This document shows, one piece after another, positions 17,820-27,060 of a DNA stretch of 64,000 nt; position 1 is the first letter of the stretch; every line of letters begins with the position of its first letter. The translations under genes were made by a program, and so were the position numbers. The notes under the pieces are model-generated. The model saw nothing but the letters and a program-made list of their open reading frames with translations. It had not been told where the DNA came from and ran no database searches. The stretch is from Pseudovibrio sp. Ad37 (lineage in GTDB: Bacteria; Pseudomonadota; Alphaproteobacteria; Rhizobiales; Stappiaceae), in assembly GCF_001623075.1 (NCBI RefSeq), contig NZ_LMCF01000067.1, positions 89,619-153,618 on the forward strand. Direction: 5' to 3'.

Positions 17820-18509
17820 ATGGCAATGAGTTTGAAGGCGCAGGCCGCAGCTGCAGCACTCAAGGAAGTTAAGCCCGGCATGAAGTTGGGGATAGGTTCC
17901 GGATCAACAGTCAACGAATTGATCCGCCTTCTGGCAGAGATGGTGAAGGATGGCTTTGAAATCATCGGCGTGCCAGCCTCATCTTATTCTCAAGCTCTTT
18001 GCGACGAGCTTGGAGTGCCGTTGACCACGCTGGATGAAGCGCCAGTGCTGGATCTGGTTATCGATGGGGCGGATGAAATTGATCCGCAGTTAAACCTTAT
18101 CAAAGGCGGCGGCGCAGCGCTGCTTCGTGAAAAAATTATTGCGGCGGCTTCCGGAAGCATGCTTGTGATTGCTGATGAGAGCAAAATTGTTGATACCCTC
18201 GGAAAGTTTCCGCTTCCCGTGGAGGTTGTTCCGTTCGGACTTGAGGCTACTCGCCAGATGATGCAAAACAGCTTGGACGCTGAGGGGCTGCAAGGTGAGA
18301 TGATCCTGCGTATGGCAGGGGAAAAGCCACTTGTAACCGATAACGGCAACTACATCCTTGATTGCCACCTACAGGCAATCAGCAATCCGAAGTCACTGGC
18401 AAAACGTCTGGAAGTTATTCCAGGTGTCGTTGAGCACGGGTTGTTTATTGATATGGCAGCACGGGCCTATGTTGCCGGTACTGATGAAATTCGTGTCTTG
18501 GAACCTTAA
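17820..18509 (+). CDS. rpiA: ribose-5-phosphate isomerase A
   Basis: A 229-residue cytosolic enzyme that interconverts ribose-5-phosphate and ribulose-5-phosphate in the pentose phosphate pathway. Family blocks are all present: GIGSGSTVNELI near residue 24, DGADEIDPQLNLIKGGGAALLREKI near 80-105 (with the catalytic Asp and Glu), and TDNGNYILDC near 165. Length is normal. A weak inverted repeat follows the stop (18509-18516 with 18531-18538) but has no T run, so read-through into the DUF2059 gene is possible. Confidence 0.94.
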   Translation: MAMSLKAQAAAAALKEVKPGMKLGIGSGSTVNELIRLLAEMVKDGFEIIGVPASSYSQALCDELGVPLTTLDEAPVLDLVIDGADEIDPQLNLIKGGGAALLREKIIAAASGSMLVIADESKIVDTLGKFPLPVEVVPFGLEATRQMMQNSLDAEGLQGEMILRMAGEKPLVTDNGNYILDCHLQAISNPKSLAKRLEVIPGVVEHGLFIDMAARAYVAGTDEIRVLEP

Positions 18510-18563
18510 GCTGTCCAGACAGTCATTTTAGGACAGCTGATTAAAATATAGGGGAGCCATTTT

Positions 18564-19079
18564 ATGCTCGCTAAGTTCAAGTCTGCAGCAATTGCAGGTG
18601 TTGCATCACTGGTTGTTGCTGGTGTGCTGATTTCCAGCCCGGTTATGGCTCAGGACAATTCCATTTCTGAAAGCCACATCGAAGCTGCAAAAGCGGCTGT
18701 TCGTGCAACAAAGTCCATCGAGAACTTCGATAACATCCTTCCAGATGTTGCAGAGCGTACTCGTACCCTGTTTATTCGTTCTAATCCGGCAATGAGCGCT
18801 GAGATCGACATCGCTGTGAACGAAGCTGCTGTTGAACTTATCCCGCGCCGTCAGGAGCTGGATCGTGTGATCTACGAAGTTTGGGCTCGTCGTTTCTCTG
18901 AAGAGCAGCTCAATGAAATCGCAACCTTCTACAACTCCGACACCGGTAAGCGTCTTGCTGACCTGTCGGGTACACTGTCTGCATTGACGATCGGTGCTGC
19001 AAAGCAATGGAGTGATGCAGTCAGCACCGATATGGTTGCAATTTCACGGAAGAAACTTGCTGAAATGGCTGCTCAATAA
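18564..19079 (+). CDS. DUF2059 secreted protein
   Basis: A 171-residue protein with a Sec signal peptide (hydrophobic core about residues 10-25, cleavage after VMA). The mature part is helical and carries the DUF2059 pattern: RTLF, then VIYEVWARRFSEEQLNEIATFYNSDTGKRL. The function of the family is unknown; it is periplasmic by its signal. It lies 54 bases after rpiA with a GGGGAG upstream of the ATG and may be co-transcribed with rpiA. Confidence 0.85.
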   Translation: MLAKFKSAAIAGVASLVVAGVLISSPVMAQDNSISESHIEAAKAAVRATKSIENFDNILPDVAERTRTLFIRSNPAMSAEIDIAVNEAAVELIPRRQELDRVIYEVWARRFSEEQLNEIATFYNSDTGKRLADLSGTLSALTIGAAKQWSDAVSTDMVAISRKKLAEMAAQ

Positions 19080-19243
19080 GCGATCACGAAATCGCAATCC
19101 AAAATGAACAGTTAGATCAGATACGCCCCTTGAAATTTGGGCGTATCTGGCCCAAATCTGAGCCTACGTTTTTATAAGACAAGACCTTAGAGCGTAACGA
19201 AACGTCGTTGCATAAGGTTTATTGCAAACGAAAGTGGGCTGTA

Positions 19244-20623
19244 ATGACTAATTTCGACTACGATCTCTTTGTTATTGGGGCCGGTTCAGGCGGTGTACGT
19301 GCAGCGCGTATCGCAGCAACCCATGGCGCCCGTGTCGGTATTGCTGAAGAATTTCGCTACGGCGGGACCTGTGTTATCCGCGGCTGTGTTCCCAAAAAAC
19401 TCTTTGTCTATGCGTCTAAATTCACCGAAGAATTCGCAAATGCGGACGGGTATGGCTGGAGCCTGAACGGCACGCCAACCTTCGACTTTGATAAGCTTGT
19501 CGAGAATAAAGACAAGGAAATTACTCGTCTGGAAGGCATTTATCGCCGCAATCTCGATAAATCCGGCGTAGAGCTGCATGACAGCCGCGCAGTGATTGAA
19601 GGCCCGAACACCGTTCGCTTGCTTTCTACCGATCAGGTCATCACCGCTGAGCGCATTCTTGTCGCTGTCGGCGCAACTCCAAACGTTGACGCAGGCCTTG
19701 TTGGCTGTGAGCACACCATCACATCTAATGAAGCTTTCCATCTCTCTGAGTTCCCGAAACGAACAGTCGTCGTCGGCGGTGGTTACATCGCCGTTGAGTT
19801 CGCTGGCATTTTCAACGGTATGGGGTCAGAGACCACGCTTCTGTATCGCGGTGAAGAAATCCTACGTGGTTTTGATATGGACCTGCGCACTGGCCTGCAT
19901 GAGCAGATGGTGGAAAAGGGCATCACCGTAAAAACCAAGTCCACCATTGCATCCATTGAGAAGCATGAGGGCGGTCTGACAGTCACGACGCACGCTGGTG
20001 AAGTGATTGAAGCCGATCAGGTTCTCTACGCAATCGGTCGTCGCCCGAACACGGCAGGCCTCGGTCTCGAAGAGGCTGGCGTTGAACTCGACAAAGCCGG
20101 TGCAATCGTCGTTACTCCGCAGAGTCAGAGCTCTGTGCCAAGCATCTTTGCTGTGGGCGATGTCACCAACCGTGCCAACTTGACGCCAGTTGCGATTCGT
20201 GAAGGCCATGCTTTCGCAGACAGCACCTATGGTGGCAAGGAGTGGCATGTCGATCACTCTATGATCCCGACCGCAGTCTTCTCGCAGCCTGAGATCGGCA
20301 CTGCAGGTCTAACGCAGGAAGAAGCTGAGGCGCGCTTCGACAACATCGATATCTATTCCTCATCCTTCCGTCCGATGAAGAACACCCTTTCTGGCAAACC
20401 TGGCAAGATGTTCCTCAAGATGCTGGTGGATGCGGATACCGACAAAATCCTCGGCATTCACATCATGGGTCCAGACTCTGGCGAACTTATCCAGATCATC
20501 GGCGTGACCCTGTCCATGGGCGCCACCAAGTCGGACTACGACCGTACCATTGCGGTGCATCCGACTGCTGCAGAAGAATTGGTGACAATGCGCGAACCAT
20601 CTGAGCGTATCCGCAAGAATTAA
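19244..20623 (+). CDS. gor: glutathione reductase
   Basis: A 459-residue flavoenzyme that reduces glutathione disulfide with NADPH. The FAD-binding GAGSGG lies near residue 12, and the redox disulfide C43/C48 is in GGTCVIRGCVPKK. The nucleotide-binding motif is VGGGYIAVEFAG near residue 178. The FAD domain end is FAVGDVTNR, and the active-site HPTAAEE (His and Glu) is near the C terminus. ATG 19244 starts directly before the FAD fold; an upstream TTG at 19208 is in frame. A strong terminator follows. The next gene is a cyclotransferase family member, also linked to glutathione. Confidence 0.94.
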   Translation: MTNFDYDLFVIGAGSGGVRAARIAATHGARVGIAEEFRYGGTCVIRGCVPKKLFVYASKFTEEFANADGYGWSLNGTPTFDFDKLVENKDKEITRLEGIYRRNLDKSGVELHDSRAVIEGPNTVRLLSTDQVITAERILVAVGATPNVDAGLVGCEHTITSNEAFHLSEFPKRTVVVGGGYIAVEFAGIFNGMGSETTLLYRGEEILRGFDMDLRTGLHEQMVEKGITVKTKSTIASIEKHEGGLTVTTHAGEVIEADQVLYAIGRRPNTAGLGLEEAGVELDKAGAIVVTPQSQSSVPSIFAVGDVTNRANLTPVAIREGHAFADSTYGGKEWHVDHSMIPTAVFSQPEIGTAGLTQEEAEARFDNIDIYSSSFRPMKNTLSGKPGKMFLKMLVDADTDKILGIHIMGPDSGELIQIIGVTLSMGATKSDYDRTIAVHPTAAEELVTMREPSERIRKN

Positions 20624-20639
20624 ACTTTAGTCGACTTTC

Positions 20640-20676
20640 AAAGAACCGCTAGTCTTTGCTAGCGGTTCTTTTTTGT
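20640..20676 (+). terminator. terminator after gor
   Basis: A perfect 11-bp stem (20642-20652 with 20659-20669), a 6-base loop and a T run. Confidence 0.92.
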
Positions 20677-20722
20677 CCTGCATCTGGAGCAGGGCATCTT
20701 TCTCGTTTTGATAGGAATACCC

Positions 20723-21349
20723 GTGACTGACCTCACACAGGACCAGATTTGCTATTTTGGTTATGGCTCACTCGTAAATGAAGAAACATTGCCCGCAGGC
20801 ACGACTGTGGTTGCTGGACAGCTGAGTGGCTGGAAGCGGGAATGGCGTGGCTGCTCCAAAGGCAAAGAAGGCAATGGCCGCATGTCAGGCGTTGGTGTCT
20901 GCGCATTGGGTGTCCGTCGTGAAGAGGGCTCTGTCATTCGTGGTGCGATGGTGCTTGATACAAAAGCAAACCTGCCGGCGCTGGATAAACGTGAATGGCA
21001 TTATAACCGCAAATCCCTCTGCGATGATAGTTTCGTGCCCGACTGTGGCAGGCAGATGCCATCAGACACGTTCCTTTATCAGGTGCAGGATCAGTACGCG
21101 CACTGGGGCAATGACGAGCACCCAATCCTGCAAAGCTATGTTGACTGCGTCATGGCTGGATTCCATCGCCTGTGGGGGCATGAAGGATTGTTGCACTTCA
21201 TGGAAACCACGGACGGCTGGGATCGTGTACCAATCCTAAATGATCGCTCAGAGCCGTTTTATCCGCGTGCTATTGTTCTGTCCAAAGAACTTGCGGCAAC
21301 GATTGACGATCTGCTGAAATCTGTGAATGCTCAATATTTAAATCGCTGA
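20723..21349 (+). CDS. gamma-glutamylcyclotransferase-like protein
   Basis: A 208-residue protein with the cyclotransferase fold: FGYGSLVNEETLP at the N terminus (substrate loop YGSL) and the Glu-containing LDKREWHYNR block near residue 90, where the family's catalytic acid sits. Members such as ChaC cleave gamma-glutamyl groups, including those of glutathione. The distance from classical ChaC is large, so the exact substrate is open. Start GTG 20723 is supported by an AGGA seven bases upstream. It follows gor after a terminator. Confidence 0.75.
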   Translation: MTDLTQDQICYFGYGSLVNEETLPAGTTVVAGQLSGWKREWRGCSKGKEGNGRMSGVGVCALGVRREEGSVIRGAMVLDTKANLPALDKREWHYNRKSLCDDSFVPDCGRQMPSDTFLYQVQDQYAHWGNDEHPILQSYVDCVMAGFHRLWGHEGLLHFMETTDGWDRVPILNDRSEPFYPRAIVLSKELAATIDDLLKSVNAQYLNR

Positions 21350-21701
21350 AATTAGGTTCATGGTTCGCGAGTGTGAACGCTTCATGTATCTTTACACAAG
21401 TGTTCATCTGCGATCTTGAAGGGCGCTTTGAAATAATTGTCTATCAAGTTCTAATTTATTAGAACATAGTAGCTCTAAAGCAAATTGGTTTGATGGATTC
21501 TCATAAGGCCTGATTTTTTTGAGGTATCCTCAACCTACAGCGATAAAACAACGTATACGTCCCCCTAGTCAGATAAACGGGCTGCGTGTATAAGCCTTTC
21601 TGGGCTTTTGTCTCATGATGAGAATAGCTCAAAGAATTAACGCTGCCAAAGAGAGGCGCATAGGGCGCGCTGGCAGCATTCCGTATTGATGGAGTTTTAA
21701 A
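21350..21701 (+). other. leader region of the DAHP synthase gene
   Basis: About 350 bases with no gene. Close to the preceding stop is an imperfect stem (21375-21382 with 21398-21405). Nearer the downstream start is a hairpin with outer arms 21642-21648 and 21671-21677, ending about 25 bases before the ATG. The latter lies in the expected 5' untranslated region and could influence translation. I see no leader peptide rich in aromatic codons. Confidence 0.4.
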
Positions 21702-23072
21702 ATGGCGGACAAATGGACACCGGATTCCTGGCGATCAAAACCGATCGTGCAGGTACCGGACTATCCAGATAAGGAAGCAGTGGCAGACGTTGAAAGTCGC
21801 CTAGCAACTTATCCGCCGCTCGTGTTTGCAGGTGAGGCGCGCAAGTTGAAAGCGCAGCTCGCTGATGTTGCCGAGGGGCGTGGATTCCTCTTGCAAGGTG
21901 GTGATTGTGCGGAGAGCTTTGCAGAGCATCACGCTGATCACATTCGCGACTTTTTTAGAGCATTCCTGCAAATGGCCGTGGCGCTCACCTATGGTGCGCA
22001 GCAGCCAGTTGTAAAAGTGGGCCGTATTGCTGGTCAGTTTGCAAAACCACGTTCTTCCAATATTGAGAAGAAGGGCGATATTGAACTGCCAAGCTACCGT
22101 GGTGACATCATCAACGGTATCGAGTTCAACGAAGAGTCTCGTATTCCGGACCCTGAGCGTCAGGTGAAAGCCTACCGTCAGTCTGCTGCGACGTTGAACC
22201 TGATCCGTGCGTTCGCGCAAGGTGGTTTTGCCAATCTGGATCACGTCCATCAGTGGATGCTCGGCTTCGTAAAAGACAGCCCGCAGGCACACCGTTATCA
22301 GGAAATGGCAGATCGTATTTCCGACGCTGTCTCCTTCATGCGTGCTTGCGGTGTTGATCCCGACAATACACCACAGCTGCGTTCCACCGATTTCTTCACC
22401 AGTCACGAAGCATTGCTTCTGGGCTACGAAGAAGCGCTGACACGCATCGATTCCACCACTGGCGAATGTTACGCAACATCCGGCCATATGCTCTGGATCG
22501 GTGATCGTACGCGTCAGTTGGATCATGCACATGTTGAATTCTTCCGTGGCATCAAGAACCCGATTGGCCTCAAATGTGGTCCATCTCTTGATCCTGAAGA
22601 GCTGATCAAGCTGATCGACGTTCTGAACCCTGAAAACGAAGCTGGTCGTCTGACACTGATCACCCGTTTCGGTCAGGACAAGGTGTTCGAACATCTCCCA
22701 GCTATGGTACGCGCTGTTGAGCGTGAGGGTAAGAAAGTTGTTTGGTCTTGTGACCCGATGCACGGCAATACCATCACAGCAAACGGATACAAAACGCGTC
22801 CGTTCGAGCGTATTCTGCGTGAAGTAGAAGCATTCTTCGCGGTTCACCGCGCTGAAGGCACTCATGCAGGTGGTGTTCACGTCGAAATGACTGGCCGTAA
22901 TGTGACCGAATGTACCGGTGGTGCACGCGCGCTGTCCGCAGAACAACTCGGTGATCGTTACCACACCCATTGCGATCCTCGCCTCAATGCGGATCAGGCT
23001 CTGGAGCTGGCGTTCAAAATCGCAGAGAACCTCAGAAAAGAATCTGATACGCGCCTTGCAGTGAACACTTAA
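21702..23072 (+). CDS. class II DAHP synthase (3-deoxy-7-phosphoheptulonate synthase)
   Basis: A 456-residue first enzyme of the shikimate pathway, joining phosphoenolpyruvate and erythrose-4-phosphate. It is of the plant/actinobacterial type II, recognised by the [10 protein letters not shown] start, [11 protein letters not shown] near residue 65 (metal-binding Cys), [37 protein letters not shown] and the metal-binding [10 protein letters not shown]...GGVHVEMTG region. Length is typical. It is transcribed alone, closed by the terminator at 23101. Confidence 0.93.
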   Translation: MADKWTPDSWRSKPIVQVPDYPDKEAVADVESRLATYPPLVFAGEARKLKAQLADVAEGRGFLLQGGDCAESFAEHHADHIRDFFRAFLQMAVALTYGAQQPVVKVGRIAGQFAKPRSSNIEKKGDIELPSYRGDIINGIEFNEESRIPDPERQVKAYRQSAATLNLIRAFAQGGFANLDHVHQWMLGFVKDSPQAHRYQEMADRISDAVSFMRACGVDPDNTPQLRSTDFFTSHEALLLGYEEALTRIDSTTGECYATSGHMLWIGDRTRQLDHAHVEFFRGIKNPIGLKCGPSLDPEELIKLIDVLNPENEAGRLTLITRFGQDKVFEHLPAMVRAVEREGKKVVWSCDPMHGNTITANGYKTRPFERILREVEAFFAVHRAEGTHAGGVHVEMTGRNVTECTGGARALSAEQLGDRYHTHCDPRLNADQALELAFKIAENLRKESDTRLAVNT

Positions 23073-23100
23073 CTCTATCTAGAGTATTCATATGATGATC

Positions 23101-23135
23101 AGGGGTTGCACATTGTGCAGCCCCTCTTTTTTTGA
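23101..23135 (+). terminator. terminator after DAHP synthase
   Basis: An 11-bp stem with one wobble (23101-23111 with 23115-23125) and a 3-base loop, followed by a run of T. Confidence 0.9.
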
Positions 23136-23237
23136 TAAATATTTATATGCGAAGCACATAGAAAATTGGAATGATGTGCCTCCTGCCTTTCATTGCCCGA
23201 TGTTTTTCTAGGTTTTTTCGCCCTCAGGGAGAGTTTG

Positions 23238-23762
23238 TTGCTTCAGAGCGATTCTTTGTTGTCTGGCTATTCAATCCTTATTGTGGATGACAACAACTAC
23301 ATGCGTTCCATCTTGCGCACTATGATCTCCGGCTTTGGCGTGCGTTCCATCTACGAAGCAGGCGACGGGGCGGATGCGATCGCAATTCTGCTGGACCGCA
23401 GGCCTGATATTGTGCTGTGCGACTGGATCATGCACCCGATTGATGGCAATGACTTCCTCCGTATTCTCAGGCAGGACGAAGATTCTGAAATTGCCAAGAC
23501 CCCGGTAATCGTCATCACGGCTGATTCCCGCCGTTCCGTTGTTGTGGCGGCGCGCAATGCTGGCGTAAATTACTTCCTTGCCAAACCAATCGCGCCCGCA
23601 ATTCTGTATGATCGCCTGAAGGCCATCGTGATGCAGGGGGATGAGCCTATTCAGGCCAGGGACATGGCACAGATGCCAATGGGCACAAGGCTGCAACAGC
23701 ATCTGGACCTCATGGCAAAGGCGAAAGATTCTGGGCAGGTGAAGAAGAAGTCGTCAGATTGA
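23238..23762 (+). CDS. single-domain response regulator
   Basis: A 174-residue protein with one receiver domain and a short polar C-terminal tail, without a DNA-binding domain. The acidic pair is VDDNN (D17, D18), the phospho-acceptor is D62 in VLCDWIMHPIDG, followed by the Thr of VITAD and the Lys of FLAKPIAP. Start TTG 23238 is favoured by AGGGAG six bases upstream; a TTG at 23193 would add 15 residues. Such stand-alone receivers act through protein contacts, as CheY does. No kinase is nearby, so its partner is unknown. Confidence 0.82.
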   Translation: MLQSDSLLSGYSILIVDDNNYMRSILRTMISGFGVRSIYEAGDGADAIAILLDRRPDIVLCDWIMHPIDGNDFLRILRQDEDSEIAKTPVIVITADSRRSVVVAARNAGVNYFLAKPIAPAILYDRLKAIVMQGDEPIQARDMAQMPMGTRLQQHLDLMAKAKDSGQVKKKSSD

Positions 23763-23913
23763 TTTTCACCCTGTGAATCCTTTCCTCAACCGTCAACTAT
23801 GTGATGGATCGACTTTTCTCTGCTACAAAAACGCGGTACACGAGAACCAAAGCTATTAAAGCTCGAAGCAAACAGGGCCACCCCTTCCATCCACTAAAGC
23901 CTTTGAAGTTTAT

Positions 23914-25584
23914 ATGATGATTAAAGACCAGTTCCGTTTGGCCGTCGTACAGGCCAACCTTTGCCTTGGTGATATCTCCGGTAATGCTGAGAAAGTGCGT
24001 CATCACCGAAAGCTGGCCGCCGAACAAGGCGCTGATCTGGTTTTGTATTCTGAGCTGTTTCTGGCTGGCTATCCGCCAGAGGATCTGGTCTTGAAGCCAG
24101 CCTTCGTAGCTGCCTGTAAGCGTGAACTGGAAGGCTTGGCAAAAGAAACGGCTGATGGTGGTCCCGCACTGCTCGTTGGCCTGCCATGGGCCGAAGAGGA
24201 TAAGCTCTACAACGCCGTCGCACTGCTCGACAACGGCAACATTGAGGGCCTGCGTTACAAGGTCGACCTGCCAAACTATGGCGTTTTCGATGAAAAGCGT
24301 GTCTTCGATGCTGGGCCCAATCCGGGTCCGATGAGTTTCCGTGGTGTGCGCCTTGGCGTTCCGATTTGTGAAGACACTTGGTCCGATGAGGTTTGCGAAT
24401 GTCTGGAAGAGACAGGCGCTGAAATCCTGCTGGTTCCAAATGGGTCTCCTTACTACCGCGATAAAATAGATGAGCGCATGCAGATCATGCTCTCTCGTGT
24501 TGTCGAAACGGGCCTTCCGCTCGTGTATTGTAATCAGGTTGGTGGTCAGGATGAGCTCGTGTTTGACGGCGCATCCTTTGCCCTCAATCATGATCGCTCA
24601 TTGGTGATGCAACTCGGTCAGTTCACCGAGGAAACAGATTACCTCGACTTCAATAAAGATGCAGAAGGTCTGTGGTTCGCAAAACCAACTCGCATCGTTC
24701 CAATGCCAGATACACAGGAAGCAGACTGGCTTGCTTGCGTGCTTGGCCTGAAAGACTACGTAAACAAGAATGGCTTCCCCGGCGTGGTGCTGGGCCTGTC
24801 CGGCGGTATTGATAGTGCGATCTGTGCGGCCATGGCCGTTGATGCTCTGGGCGCTGATCGTGTTCACTGCATCATGCTACCATACCGCTACACCTCCGAG
24901 GAAAGCATCAAGGACGCCAAGGCCTGCGCGGATGCACTTGGGGTGAAGTACGATACCATTCCAATCGCAGAGCCTGTCGAGGGCTTCCAGCAGACGCTGG
25001 CTGGCGTATTTGCAGGCACTGAGAGCGGTATCACCGAGGAAAACCTGCAGTCCCGTTCTCGCGGTGTCATCCTCATGGCTGTATCCAACAAATTCGGCTC
25101 CATGGTTGTGACCACCGGCAACAAGTCAGAAATGTCTGTCGGTTACGCCACCCTTTATGGGGATATGAATGGCGGCTTCAACCCGATCAAGGATCTTTAC
25201 AAGACCGAGGTTTATCGTCTGTCTGACTGGCGCAACAAAAACCATCCGGCAGGTGTTATGGGGCCAGCGGGTGAGGTGATCCCGAACAACATCATCGTCA
25301 AAGCGCCAACAGCTGAGCTGCGTGAAAACCAGACCGATCAGGACAGCTTGCCAGAATACGATGTTCTGGATGACATCCTGCATTGTCTCGTTGAAAAAGA
25401 GTTGAGCCTTGACGAGATCGCCAAGCGCGGCCACTCTGTAGAAACCATCCATCGAGTCGAACACCTTCTTTACATCGCAGAGTACAAGCGTCGTCAGGCT
25501 GCACCGGGTGTCAAAATCACACTAAAGAACTTTGGGCGCGATCGTCGCTACCCAATCACCAATCGTTTCCGGGATCGAACCTAG
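23914..25584 (+). CDS. nadE: glutamine-dependent NAD+ synthetase
   Basis: A 556-residue two-domain enzyme that amidates nicotinic acid adenine dinucleotide. Residues about 1-265 form a nitrilase-type glutaminase with the Glu of YSELFLAGYPPEDL, the Lys of RYKVDLPNYGVFDE and the nucleophilic Cys of GVPICEDTW. Residues about 285-550 form the synthetase with the pyrophosphate loop GLSGGIDSA and TTGNKSEMSVGY. ATG 23914 is followed by another ATG at 23917; either may serve. It is transcribed alone. Confidence 0.94.
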   Translation: MMIKDQFRLAVVQANLCLGDISGNAEKVRHHRKLAAEQGADLVLYSELFLAGYPPEDLVLKPAFVAACKRELEGLAKETADGGPALLVGLPWAEEDKLYNAVALLDNGNIEGLRYKVDLPNYGVFDEKRVFDAGPNPGPMSFRGVRLGVPICEDTWSDEVCECLEETGAEILLVPNGSPYYRDKIDERMQIMLSRVVETGLPLVYCNQVGGQDELVFDGASFALNHDRSLVMQLGQFTEETDYLDFNKDAEGLWFAKPTRIVPMPDTQEADWLACVLGLKDYVNKNGFPGVVLGLSGGIDSAICAAMAVDALGADRVHCIMLPYRYTSEESIKDAKACADALGVKYDTIPIAEPVEGFQQTLAGVFAGTESGITEENLQSRSRGVILMAVSNKFGSMVVTTGNKSEMSVGYATLYGDMNGGFNPIKDLYKTEVYRLSDWRNKNHPAGVMGPAGEVIPNNIIVKAPTAELRENQTDQDSLPEYDVLDDILHCLVEKELSLDEIAKRGHSVETIHRVEHLLYIAEYKRRQAAPGVKITLKNFGRDRRYPITNRFRDRT

Positions 25585-25649
25585 AACCACACGCGGCTTG
25601 AGATCTTACTTTAAGAACAAGCAGGCCGCGCTCTGGACTTGATCTCTGG

Positions 25650-25690
25650 TGCTCAGGCAAGCATCACGCCTTGCCTGAATCACTTTCTAC
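25650..25690 (+). terminator. hairpin after nadE, probable terminator
   Basis: A perfect 9-bp stem (25653-25661 with 25670-25678) with an 8-base loop. The tail has only scattered T residues, so termination may be weak. Confidence 0.5.
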
Positions 25691-25708
25691 GCTTTTTAGG
25701 TTAAGTCT

Positions 25709-26929
25709 ATGACTTTCTTCCAATTTCTCCAGCGCAACCTGCGCTGGGTCGCGGGCGGGTTTCTGCTCGGGTTTGGCTCCAGCTTTGGTCAAACCTTCTT
25801 CATCGCGCAATTTTCCTCTCAGATCCGTGAGACCTATAGCCTCTCTCACGGTGATTTCGGCTCAATTTACATGTTCGCGACACTAGCAAGTGCTGCAACG
25901 CTCATCTACTTGGGCAGGATAGTCGATTATTATCGCCCTGTGGTCGTCGGGTGTGCTGCAATTATCATTCTTGCCGGATTCAGTTTCTTAATGAGCTGGC
26001 ATAACTCCATCATATTACTTGCAATTTGCCTCTATGGCTTACGACTGTTCGGGCAGGGCATGCTCCCCCATACTTCGCAGACAGCCATGTCGCGCTGGTT
26101 TCATGGCTCCAGAGGGAAGGCACTCAGCCTGGCCTCTTTTGGCAACATGGCAGGCGAAGCGCTTTTGCCATTGGCCGCTGTCTCGCTCATGGTCGCATTC
26201 TCATGGCGGGATCTCTGGTCCGCAGCGGGCATAACGCTTCTCGTCGTCTTCCTTCCTCTGGCTTATCTGACCCTCAAGAAAGACCGGACACCGGAAAACC
26301 CGCTTGAGTCTTCAGGCTCAAATGGCCCTGCTGTGAGCTGGACCAGAAAGCAGGTGATGTCGGACTGGCGGTTCTGGGTGGTTATGACAGCCGTGCTCGC
26401 TGTGCCGTTTCTTGTCACAGGCCTCATGTTCCATCAGGTCCACTTCATGGAAGCAAAGGGCTGGGCACGGACTGTAATCCCATCCTATCTGCCACTTTAT
26501 GCAGCGGCTGGCGCTGTGTTCTCTATGACTGCTGGTATGTTGATTGACCGTTTCTCTGCCGTCTCATTGCTCCCGCTTTCTGTTATTCCTCTCGGTGTGA
26601 GTGTGCTCGTGTTTGCCTTTGGCGGCGAAGAGTACTTTGTGCCAATTGCGATGATCATCCTCGCCATAACCGTCGGCTCCTGGGGGGCGATTGCTTCTGC
26701 TGTTTTGGCCGAACTTTACGGAACAGCTCATCTGGGATCCATCCGTGCAGTGTATTCCGCCATGATGGTCTTTGCCTCTGCGCTAGCTCCGGGGCTTATG
26801 GGTATCCTGCTGGATAACGGTATTGAGCTGGACACTCAGTTTGCATTCTCCAGCCTTTATTGCTTTGGCCTGGGCCTGGTTTTGTTTGCCGTAAAGCCGC
26901 AGCTGATGCTGGTTCGTTCTCCAGCTTGA
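25709..26929 (+). CDS. MFS transporter
   Basis: A 406-residue protein with 12 predicted helices. The segment SHGDFGSIYMFATLASAATLIYLGRIVDYYRP is the motif-A region of the major facilitator family, and MSRWFHGSRGKALS near residue 130 recalls oxalate/formate and monocarboxylate carriers. The central loop (about residues 195-225) is short and polar. The substrate is unknown. It lies between nadE and gltX, with its own start and an in-frame RNG-type loop in each half. Confidence 0.85.
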   Translation: MTFFQFLQRNLRWVAGGFLLGFGSSFGQTFFIAQFSSQIRETYSLSHGDFGSIYMFATLASAATLIYLGRIVDYYRPVVVGCAAIIILAGFSFLMSWHNSIILLAICLYGLRLFGQGMLPHTSQTAMSRWFHGSRGKALSLASFGNMAGEALLPLAAVSLMVAFSWRDLWSAAGITLLVVFLPLAYLTLKKDRTPENPLESSGSNGPAVSWTRKQVMSDWRFWVVMTAVLAVPFLVTGLMFHQVHFMEAKGWARTVIPSYLPLYAAAGAVFSMTAGMLIDRFSAVSLLPLSVIPLGVSVLVFAFGGEEYFVPIAMIILAITVGSWGAIASAVLAELYGTAHLGSIRAVYSAMMVFASALAPGLMGILLDNGIELDTQFAFSSLYCFGLGLVLFAVKPQLMLVRSPA

Positions 26930-27060
26930 ATTCAGCAAAAGCCGGTAACTGAACCTAAAACCCGAGATATTCCGTAGGTATCGGAGATTGGCTGGTTGAC
27001 CCGTACCGGCCAACGCGATACCCGAGTGTCAAACTTGTTTATTGATGAGAAGGCTCAGCC

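Noticed and set aside
21801..22970. 389-codon open frame antisense to the DAHP synthase gene
   Set aside because: No ribosome-binding site or recognisable domain; the sense gene is unambiguous.
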